NCBI RefSeq assembly: GCF_013282805.1 | Contig: NZ_CP054038.1 | Coordinates: 2,914,001 to 2,978,000, forward strand | DNA: 64,000 nucleotides | DNA from: Microbacterium hominis | GTDB taxonomy: Bacteria > Actinomycetota > Actinomycetes > Actinomycetales > Microbacteriaceae | Direction: 5' to 3' | In this document: positions 57,458-64,000 of the stretch, piece after piece | How the letters are laid out: each line of letters begins with the position of its first letter | Numbering within the stretch: the first letter of the stretch is position 1 | Made by a program: the position numbers and the translations under genes | Notes under the pieces: generated by a model | What the model saw: only the letters and a program-made list of their open reading frames with translations | What the model was told of the DNA's origin: nothing | Database searches by the model: none

Positions 57458-58606
57458 TCACCGCCGGGTCATCGATGCGGTCGGCACCAGGGCGTCGGCG
57501 AAGACCCCGGCGAACGCGGCGGGGGTGTGGGCGAGGATCTCGGGATGCTCGATCGGGCTCGCCGCGTCGGCGAGCGCGCGCTCCAGGCCCTGCCGCAGGA
57601 GCTCATCCCGTGAGGGGTCGACCACGGTGACTCCCCGCATGCCGCGCACCGAGCGGGCGACCCCCGCGCGGTCGCTGACGACGACGTGGAGCCCGGCCGC
57701 GAGTGCTTCGTTGACCACGAGTCCCCACACCTCCTCGATCGACGGCAGCACCAGCACCCGGGCGGTCGCGAGGAGGGCGGCGAGGTCACGGTTGGGAACG
57801 AACGGGATCATGTGGACCCGTTCGGCGACACCGAGCGCTTCGGCGAGGGCGGCGAGCGCCCCCTGGCTCTCACCGGCCCCGACGATGCGCAGCGTGGGCG
57901 TCCCGGGGAGGGCTGCGAAGGCCCGGAGCAGCCCGTCGACGTTCTTGCGCGGGATGAGCTGGCCGACGTAGACGAGATCGGCGGAGCGTGGGGCGCGCTT
58001 CGTCTCGCTCCGCTCGCTCAGCGACCGATCCGCCCGCGCGGCGGTGGCCGCGGCGTGGAACGCCTCCACGTCGACCGCATTGAAGCCGATGCGGATGCGC
58101 GCAGCATCCATGCCCGCGGCGACAGCCGCCTCGCGCGCCGCCTCTCCGGGCACGACGATCGCATCGAGGCGGCGGAAGAACCATCGCTTCGCCGCGGCGA
58201 TGGGTCCCGAGCGGTGCCGGTTCGTGAGCAGCGTCGACTCGTAGAACCCGACCACCCGCACCCGACGCAGCTTCGCCCACACGAGGAGCTGCCAGTACCC
58301 GGGCTGGTCCCATCCGCCCACGAGCACCGCCGCGGGGTGGGGCGCGCGCACGCCGCGCCACCCGAGCACGGCGAACCGTGCGTTCTCGCCCCCCGACACG
58401 CGCCACGTCGTCAGGTGCTCGACCCGGTACGCCGACGCGCCGGGATCCAGCCAGTCGGCGCCGCGTCGTCCGTCGGCGCGGGTGTGCGCGGCGGTCTCGA
58501 GAAGCGCCACCGTCAGATCGAACCGCTCCGACAGCGCCTCCCACACGGGGCGCCGATACGGCGAGGCGACGTTGGTCACCCAGAGCACCCGCGGCCGAGC
58601 CGTCAT
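57458..58606 (-). CDS. GT4-type glycosyltransferase carrying an in-frame dispersed repeat
   Basis: 382 residues. VLWVTNVASPYRRPVWEALS start, VGGWDQPGYWQLLVWAKLR, and donor half with LVYVGQLIPRKNVDGLLRAF and LVLPSIEEVWGLVVNEALAAG. The peptide RSLSERSETKRAPR near residues 193-206 is encoded by a family A repeat (57997-58029) inserted in frame between the two Rossmann domains, a linker where an insertion is tolerated. The start overlaps the stop of the upstream gene by four bases (ATGA). Confidence 0.87.
   Translation of the reverse strand: MTARPRVLWVTNVASPYRRPVWEALSERFDLTVALLETAAHTRADGRRGADWLDPGASAYRVEHLTTWRVSGGENARFAVLGWRGVRAPHPAAVLVGGWDQPGYWQLLVWAKLRRVRVVGFYESTLLTNRHRSGPIAAAKRWFFRRLDAIVVPGEAAREAAVAAGMDAARIRIGFNAVDVEAFHAAATAARADRSLSERSETKRAPRSADLVYVGQLIPRKNVDGLLRAFAALPGTPTLRIVGAGESQGALAALAEALGVAERVHMIPFVPNRDLAALLATARVLVLPSIEEVWGLVVNEALAAGLHVVVSDRAGVARSVRGMRGVTVVDPSRDELLRQGLERALADAASPIEHPEILAHTPAAFAGVFADALVPTASMTRR
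57997..58029. repeat. Dispersed repeat family A inside a glycosyltransferase gene
   Basis: Reverse-oriented copy (CTTCGTCTCGCTCCGCTCGC followed by TCAGCGACC) encoding SLSERSETK in frame on the minus strand. Confidence 0.85.
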
Positions 58607-59649
58607 GCGTGACGGCCGATCTCATCGCGCACGGTGCGCACCGCCGCCGCCCAGGTCGGCAGATCCGCGGCGGGTTCGGGACGCGCGGCGAGAGCCGCAT
58701 CGATCGCGCGCGCAACCGCGTCGGCATCCGGCTCGGCCAGGCCCACCCGGTTGCCGAACACGTCGGCCAGACCTCCGTCGGTGGTCCCGACGACCGGGAT
58801 GCCGAGCGCCAGCGCCTCCCCGGCGGGCAGCCCGAACCCCTCGTCGCTCGACAGCAGCAGCACCGCCGCCGCGCGCGCGTAGAGGGCGTGCACCTGGTCA
58901 TCGGAGACGAAGCCCGGAAAGCGGCACCGGTCGGCGACACCCTCTTCGCGGGCGAGCGCTTCGAGCCGCGTGCGCTGCTCCCCCGCCGCGCCGACGACGA
59001 CGAGGTCGAGATCGGCCGTGACGGTCGGCAGCGCCCCGATCGCCAGGTCGGGGCGCTTGTTGTTGCGGTGCCCGAACGCGAGCAGCACGTCGCGCACGCG
59101 ATCGGGCGCGAGGTCGCGCGTCTGCGGCCAGCGGGTCGCATGGTCGCACCCGTTCTCGGCGAGCGCGAGATGCGCGCCGGGCACCAGCGCGCGCGTCTCA
59201 TCGAGCGTCTTGCGGGAGATGCAGAAGGCGACATCGGCCGCCTTCACCGACGACAGCCACCGGCGACGGTAGAGCCGCTGCGCCCGTGAGAACTCCGAGG
59301 GTTTCTGAAGGTGCCGCCAGTCGTGCGCGAAGCAGTACCGGCGCTTGACCGTCTTGGCGTAGCCGATCATGGGGAGGGTCGTCAGCGTCGCATCGGCGCG
59401 CGACGTCAGCGCCGCCCAGGGCACGCGCACCTGGTGGCCCAGCAGCCGGGTGAGCGTCGATGCGCCCCGATGGCGCACGAAGCGCCAGCGGCCGGCATCC
59501 GGTCGCATCTCATCGACCCACTCGGGCCCGACCAGGATGATCTCATCGTCGGGGAACTCCGCCGCCCACGCCGACATGAACTCGCGGGCATGCGTGTACG
59601 GCCCCCCGGTGCCCGCCTGTGCGGCGACCATGTCGACGACGATCCTCAC
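58603..59649 (-). CDS. GT4-type glycosyltransferase
   Basis: 348 residues. The GTG start (VRIVVDMVAAQAGTGGPYTH) overlaps the acetyltransferase stop as GTGA. The donor half has VLLAFGHRNNKRPDLAIGAL, VLLLSSDEGFGLPAGEALALG and GTTDGGLADVFGNRVG, where SDEGFGLPAGEAL is the E-x7-E motif. A longer frame upstream lies inside the neighbouring gene. Substrate unknown; third of four glycosyltransferases in this locus. Confidence 0.87.
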   Translation of the reverse strand: MRIVVDMVAAQAGTGGPYTHAREFMSAWAAEFPDDEIILVGPEWVDEMRPDAGRWRFVRHRGASTLTRLLGHQVRVPWAALTSRADATLTTLPMIGYAKTVKRRYCFAHDWRHLQKPSEFSRAQRLYRRRWLSSVKAADVAFCISRKTLDETRALVPGAHLALAENGCDHATRWPQTRDLAPDRVRDVLLAFGHRNNKRPDLAIGALPTVTADLDLVVVGAAGEQRTRLEALAREEGVADRCRFPGFVSDDQVHALYARAAAVLLLSSDEGFGLPAGEALALGIPVVGTTDGGLADVFGNRVGLAEPDADAVARAIDAALAARPEPAADLPTWAAAVRTVRDEIGRHA

Positions 59650-60221
59650 GAGCGGGTCGGAGCCTCCCGTGCGAAGCGCTCTCCCACGACGATCGGGGGC
59701 GCGGCTTTGACGATCGTGTTGGGCGCGATCTCGCCGTCGACGACCGTGCCGGGCCCGATGAGCGCGCTGGCTCCCACCCGCGCCCCGCCGAGCACGATGC
59801 ACCGCGAGGTGATCCAGGCGCCATCCTCGATCACGATGGGGCGCGTGATCAGCGCCATATCGCGCCGGTGCGCGTGGCTGCCGGTGGTGAGGAACGTCTC
59901 CTGCGAGAGCACGACGTCACGGCCGATGCGGATCTCGTCCTGATTGTGGAACCACACCCCCTCGCCGATCCAGGAGCGGTCGCCGATGTGCAGCTTCCAG
60001 GGGTGCTTGACGCGCGTGCGCGGGCGGAAGATCACGCCGCGCCCGATGTCGGCGCCGAACGCGCGGAGCACGCGTACGCGCAGACCGGAACTGATCTGCA
60101 GCGGGTTGGTCACCAGGAGCAGTTCGCACAGCGCCCAGAGATAGACCACCCAGGGTGCGCGGCCCCACGCCTGGCGCTCTCCCGGCGCCTGGGAGAGGTC
60201 GATCACGGGCACGTCTGTCAC
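59646..60221 (-). CDS. WcaF-like glycan O-acetyltransferase
   Basis: 191 residues. LCELLLVTNPLQISSGLRVR, LRAFGADIGRGVIFRP and IGDRSWIGEGVWFHNQDEI match the WcaF family of colanic acid acetyltransferases. Hexapeptide repeats continue to APPIVVGERFA. The catalytic His is likely in TTGSHAHRR. I chose the GTG at 60221 (VTDVPVIDLSQ) because GGAAGG lies seven bases upstream; an ATG 21 codons earlier (60284) is possible but codes for unconserved residues. Confidence 0.85.
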   Translation of the reverse strand: MTDVPVIDLSQAPGERQAWGRAPWVVYLWALCELLLVTNPLQISSGLRVRVLRAFGADIGRGVIFRPRTRVKHPWKLHIGDRSWIGEGVWFHNQDEIRIGRDVVLSQETFLTTGSHAHRRDMALITRPIVIEDGAWITSRCIVLGGARVGASALIGPGTVVDGEIAPNTIVKAAPPIVVGERFAREAPTRS

Positions 60222-60314
60222 ATCGTCGCCTTCCGCGGGTTCGGGTGAGGCCCTGCCGCAATTTGTAACAGATTCCTCATTCAATTACAGCCACCAATGT
60301 GCCACGATGGCGCA

Positions 60315-61610
60315 ATGACACCAGCGAAGACGCGGGTGCTCGCACTGGGGATCAACTATGTACCGGAGCAGACTGGGATTGCTCCGTACACGGCATCGTT
60401 GATGCGAGGACTCGTCGCCCATGGGTGCGATGTGAGAGTACTGACGGCACATCCGCACTACCCGGCATGGGATATCGCCCCAGGTTATGGAAGCTGGACG
60501 CACGACGAGTCCCTCGACGGCGTGAAGGTGCGCCGATTGCGGCACTACGTTCCCCGCCGGCCGCGCGGCGTCTGGCGCATGATGTCCGAACTCTCGTTCG
60601 GGCTACGCCAGGCCCTCACCCGTTGGGGTGATCCCGACGCCATCATCTCGGTCTCACCCGCCCTGTTCGCCACGATGGTCTGCCGTCTGCGCGCACGCAT
60701 CACCCACCCGCACACACCGTTCGTCGTGTGGGTGCAGGACCTCTACGGCATGGGGCTGGCCGAGTCTCAGCTCACCTCGCGGCGTCTGACCGACGTGGTC
60801 CTCGGCGTCGAGCGCTGGGTGCTGCGGAGCGCGGACCGGGTGGTGGTCATCCACGACCGCTTCGCCGAACGGCTGGAGGCCGATTTCGGCATCCATCCCG
60901 CCCGCATCGATGTCGTGCGCAATTGGACTCACATCGACCCGCCGCGGAACGTGGATGTCGCCGCCACGCGATCCGCGCTGAAATGGCCGCCGGACGAGAC
61001 CATCGTGCTCCACGCCGGGAGCATGGGGGCCAAGCAGGGCCTCGAACACGTCGTCGAAGCCGCACGGCTCGCTGCCCAGCGCGGTGATCCCGTGCGGTTC
61101 GTGCTCCTGGGCGACGGAGCGGTGAGGCAGGACCTCGAGGAGCGCGCCGCAGGTCTGCCGACGGTCACCTTCATGGACCTGCTCGATGACGACGCCTTCG
61201 CCGCCGCGCTCGCCAGCGCCGACATCCTGCTCGTGAACCACAAGGCCGGGGTCTCGGAGATGTCGGTGCCGAGCAAGCTCACCTCGTACTTCACCGCCAG
61301 TCGCCCGGTCATCGCCGCCGCCGACGCCGACAGCGTCACCGCGTGCGAAGTGCGGGCAGCCGGCGATGGCGTAGTGGTCCCCGCCGAAGACCCGTGGGCT
61401 CTGCTGCACGCTGCGCTCGAGATCGCGGCATCTCCGAAGCGCGCACGGCGCATGGGCAAGGCGGGCCTCGCCTACGTGCACGCGGTGCTCGACGAGGACC
61501 ACGCGATCGAGTCCTTCCTGGGGGTTCTCCGCCGTCTGCAGAAGGCACCCGCGAAAAGCCCCCGCACCAGCGCCGCCCCCGCACGGATGGAGATCAAGGT
61601 CACCCCATGA
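60315..61610 (+). CDS. WcaI-like glycosyltransferase (GT4)
   Basis: 431 residues. [37 protein letters not shown] and [15 protein letters not shown] closely resemble WcaI, a colanic acid glycosyltransferase thought to add fucose. Donor half: [20 protein letters not shown] and [22 protein letters not shown]-fucose would be supplied by the two genes that follow. Divergent from the acetyltransferase gene. Its stop overlaps gmd by four bases. Confidence 0.88.
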   Translation: MTPAKTRVLALGINYVPEQTGIAPYTASLMRGLVAHGCDVRVLTAHPHYPAWDIAPGYGSWTHDESLDGVKVRRLRHYVPRRPRGVWRMMSELSFGLRQALTRWGDPDAIISVSPALFATMVCRLRARITHPHTPFVVWVQDLYGMGLAESQLTSRRLTDVVLGVERWVLRSADRVVVIHDRFAERLEADFGIHPARIDVVRNWTHIDPPRNVDVAATRSALKWPPDETIVLHAGSMGAKQGLEHVVEAARLAAQRGDPVRFVLLGDGAVRQDLEERAAGLPTVTFMDLLDDDAFAAALASADILLVNHKAGVSEMSVPSKLTSYFTASRPVIAAADADSVTACEVRAAGDGVVVPAEDPWALLHAALEIAASPKRARRMGKAGLAYVHAVLDEDHAIESFLGVLRRLQKAPAKSPRTSAAPARMEIKVTP

Positions 61611-62635
61611 CCAAGCGCGCGCTGATCACCGGGATCACCGGTCAAGACGGCTCCTACCTCGCCGAGTTCCTCCTTGCGAAGGGATACGAGGTGCACGGGA
61701 TCATCCGGCGAGCCTCGACCTTCAACACCCATCGCATCGACCACCTCTACGTCGACCCGCACGATCCCGACGCGAGGCTCTTCCTCCACTACGGCGACCT
61801 GGGCGACGGCACGCGCCTGGTCACGCTCATGGCCCAGATCCACCCCCACGAGGTCTACAACCTCGCCGCGCAGTCGCACGTGCGCGTGTCGTTCGATGAG
61901 CCCGAGCACACCGCGGACATCACCGGATCAGGAGTGATCCGCATGCTCGAGGCGGTGCGGCTCGCCGGCATCGAGACGCGCTTCTATCAGGCATCCTCGT
62001 CTGAGCTCTACGGCGGCTCGCCCCCGCCGCAGAACGAGGAGACGCCCTTCCATCCGCATTCCCCCTACGCCGCCGCGAAGCTGTACAGCTACTGGATCAC
62101 CCGCAACTTCCGCGAGGCGTACGGCACGTTCGCCGTGAACGGCATCCTCTTCAACCATGAGTCGCCGCGCCGCGGCGAGACCTTCGTCACGCGCAAGATC
62201 ACGCGCGCGGTCGCACGCATCGCCGCCGGGCTCGAGGACCACCTGTACCTGGGCAACCTCGACGCCGTGCGGGACTGGGGCTACGCGCCCGAGTACGTCG
62301 AGGGAATGTGGCGGATGCTGCAGGCCGACGAGCCCGACGACTACGTGCTCGCCACCGGCGTGGGGTACACGATCCGAGACTTCCTCGCCGCCTCGTTCGG
62401 ACATGTCGGGCTGGACTGGCAGGACTACGTGCGCTTCGACGAGCGCTACGTGCGACCCCTCGAGGTCGACGCGCTCATCGGCGACGCCTCGAAGGCGCTC
62501 GATCGGCTCGGATGGGAGGCGACCGTCGACGGGCTCGAACTGGCGCGGCTGATGGTGGATGCCGACATCGCCGCGCTCGACGGCGGTCCGTCCTGGGTGC
62601 ACCGGGTCGAACTCGCCTCCTGGGCGGCCTCGTGA
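61607..62635 (+). CDS. gmd: GDP-mannose 4,6-dehydratase
   Basis: NADP-dependent first step to GDP-L-fucose. 342 residues of extended [22 protein letters not shown]ossmann loop, [26 protein letters not shown] (catalytic Ser/Glu), [16 protein letters not shown] (Tyr-x3-Lys) and [24 protein letters not shown] overlap before it and GTGA overlap after it show tight coupling with fcl. Confidence 0.96.
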   Translation: MTKRALITGITGQDGSYLAEFLLAKGYEVHGIIRRASTFNTHRIDHLYVDPHDPDARLFLHYGDLGDGTRLVTLMAQIHPHEVYNLAAQSHVRVSFDEPEHTADITGSGVIRMLEAVRLAGIETRFYQASSSELYGGSPPPQNEETPFHPHSPYAAAKLYSYWITRNFREAYGTFAVNGILFNHESPRRGETFVTRKITRAVARIAAGLEDHLYLGNLDAVRDWGYAPEYVEGMWRMLQADEPDDYVLATGVGYTIRDFLAASFGHVGLDWQDYVRFDERYVRPLEVDALIGDASKALDRLGWEATVDGLELARLMVDADIAALDGGPSWVHRVELASWAAS

Positions 62636-63603
62636 GCTCTGCCGGGTTCGCCCCGGGTGCGCTGGACCGGGACGCGACCGTCTACGTGGCCGGACACCGC
62701 GGGCTCGTGGGGTCGGCCGTGTGGCGGCGCCTGGAGGCGGCCGGATTCTCCCGGCTCATCGGGCGGACCTCCGCGGAACTCGACCTCCGCGACCGCGAGG
62801 CGGTGTTCGCGTTCCTCACAGCGGCCCGCCCGCGATACCTCGTGCTGGCCGCCGCGAAGGTGGGCGGCATCCTGGCGAACTCGACCTATCCCGTCGACTT
62901 CCTGAGCGAGAATCTGCGGATCCAGACGAACGTGATGGATGCCGCGCTCGCCGCCGACGTGGAGCGCGTCGTGTTCCTCGGCTCGTCGTGCATCTACCCG
63001 AAGTTCGCCGAGCAGCCGATCCGCGAGGACGCGCTGCTCACCGGCCACCTCGAGCCGACGAACGACGCCTACGCGATCGCGAAGATCGCCGGGATCATGC
63101 AGGTGCAGGCGGTGCGCCGTCAGTACGGGCTGCCGTGGATCTCGGCGATGCCGACGAACCTCTACGGGCCGAACGACAACTTCTCCCCGAACGGCTCGCA
63201 CGTGCTGCCGGCTCTCATCCGACGGTACGACGAGGCCGCGCGCTCGGGGGCGGCGTCGGTGACGAACTGGGGCACCGGGTCGCCGCGCCGCGAGTTCCTG
63301 CACGTCGACGACATGGCCGATGCCGTGCTGCACCTCATGGAGCACTACGACGGCCCGGAGCAGGTGAATGTCGGCACCGGTTCGGACCTGACGATCCGGG
63401 AGATCGCGGCGCTCGTGGCCGATGCCGTCGGCTTCGAGGGCGAGACCGCGTGGGACACGTCGAAGCCCGACGGCACCCCGCAGAAACTGCTCGACGTGTC
63501 GAAGCTCCAGTCGTCGGGGTGGCGGGCCTCGATCCCCCTCCCCGAGGGCATCGCGCGCACCATCGCCTGGTACCGCGATCATGCCGGCGCGGTGCGGGGC
63601 TGA
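62632..63603 (+). CDS. fcl: GDP-L-fucose synthase
   Basis: Epimerase-reductase converting GDP-4-keto-6-deoxymannose to GDP-L-fucose. 323 residues: [19 protein letters not shown] (dinucleotide loop), [35 protein letters not shown] (catalytic Ser and Cys), [11 protein letters not shown] (Tyr-x3-Lys) and [23 protein letters not shown] start overlapping the gmd stop. Convergent with the flippase gene. Confidence 0.96.
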   Translation: MSSAGFAPGALDRDATVYVAGHRGLVGSAVWRRLEAAGFSRLIGRTSAELDLRDREAVFAFLTAARPRYLVLAAAKVGGILANSTYPVDFLSENLRIQTNVMDAALAADVERVVFLGSSCIYPKFAEQPIREDALLTGHLEPTNDAYAIAKIAGIMQVQAVRRQYGLPWISAMPTNLYGPNDNFSPNGSHVLPALIRRYDEAARSGAASVTNWGTGSPRREFLHVDDMADAVLHLMEHYDGPEQVNVGTGSDLTIREIAALVADAVGFEGETAWDTSKPDGTPQKLLDVSKLQSSGWRASIPLPEGIARTIAWYRDHAGAVRG

Positions 63604-63607
63604 GGGC

Positions 63608-64000
63608 TCAGTTCCTCACGGCGAAACGGTCGCGCGTGGCCACACGATAGGCGACGACGTCGCCGATGCTGGCCGCCAGGAGCCCGAGTGCGATCGCAGA
63701 CAGCACACCCGTGACACCGAAGGCGGAACCCGCGGGCACGAGGAGACCGAGGCCGATCAAGGCGCCCAGCGCCGACATCCACGGAATCGGCGCGAGGATG
63801 CCGAGATTGCCGAGCATCGCGCGCGTTGCGAACTGCTCGAACTGCGTGAAGGCGATCACCGCGGCCGTCGCGAGGATCGCGGAGAACGGCACCTCGATCT
63901 GCCCGGCGCCCAGCAGACGCACCAGCAGGGGACCCGCGACGACGAACGCCACGCTGATCAGGGCGGTGACGCCGAAGTAGCGGAACCCCACTGCGCGCAG
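63608..64000 (-). CDS. Polysaccharide flippase-like membrane protein, N-terminal part outside the window
   Basis: About 130 C-terminal residues visible with four hydrophobic helices (GVTALISVAFVVAGPLLVRL, VPFSAILATAAVIAFTQFEQ, GALIGLGLLVPAGSAFGVTG, SAIALGLLAASIGDVVAYRV). This fits the end of a Wzx/MOP-type flippase, expected in a Wzx/Wzy locus next to the polymerase at 56175. The frame stays open to the right edge. Family call is tentative because conserved N-terminal features are missing. Confidence 0.65.
   Translation of the reverse strand: MRAVGFRYFGVTALISVAFVVAGPLLVRLLGAGQIEVPFSAILATAAVIAFTQFEQFATRAMLGNLGILAPIPWMSALGALIGLGLLVPAGSAFGVTGVLSAIALGLLAASIGDVVAYRVATRDRFAVRN

Overview
The window is high-GC actinobacterial chromosome. 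Gene content, GTG/TTG start usage, two 13E12-type DUF222/HNH genes and very frequent GGATGCCG/CGGCATCC octamers suggest Microbacteriaceae, probably Microbacterium. The genus is an inference; no marker such as rRNA lies in the window. I found no rRNA, tRNA, CRISPR array or prophage.

Layout. 1-6.2 kb: housekeeping genes (glmS 3' truncated by the window edge, coaA, a Ppx/GppA phosphatase, glmM, rpsI, rplM). 6.4-12.3 kb: envelope genes (a GT-C-like membrane protein, a GT2 transferase and GtrA, two CPBP membrane proteases, an LPXTG surface protein). 12.4-32.5 kb: a Wzx/Wzy-type polysaccharide locus with a tyrosine phosphatase, a fused Wzz/BY-kinase, two paralogous initiating sugar transferases, four glycosyltransferases, a polymerase, a flippase and acetyltransferases. 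A DUF222/HNH gene and a 1251-residue cell-wall-binding surface protein lie inside it. The stretch of about 25.8-33 kb looks less GC-rich, with chained 4-base overlaps, as expected of an exchangeable serotype cassette. 32.5-37.5 kb is scarred: an intact IS3-family element sits in an acyltransferase remnant, next to small unknown genes. 37.5-40.8 kb: dTDP-L-rhamnose genes, with RmlC and RmlD fused. 40.8-45.3 kb: repeat-rich DNA (84-bp tandem repeats, two families of dispersed short repeats), a second DUF222/HNH gene and a LysR gene. 45.3-54.9 kb: an aerobic CO dehydrogenase operon (coxM-S-L with the form I AYACSFR motif, then maturation genes). 54.9-64 kb: a second, colanic-acid-like polysaccharide locus (glycosyltransferases, polymerase/ligase, WcaF- and WcaI-like proteins, gmd, fcl, partial flippase).

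How it works together. dTDP-rhamnose and GDP-fucose made here probably feed the two glycan loci, and GlmS/GlmM supply amino-sugar precursors. The Cox proteins would oxidise CO with a Mo-Cu hydroxylase. A LysR protein divergent from them probably controls them through two 18-bp sites of the form CATAACC-N4-GCTTATG, one beside each promoter. The two HNH genes share a LexA-like box and a three-codon leader ORF, so they may be DNA-damage-inducible. The paralogous pairs and repeats around the glycan genes could support rearrangement of the region.
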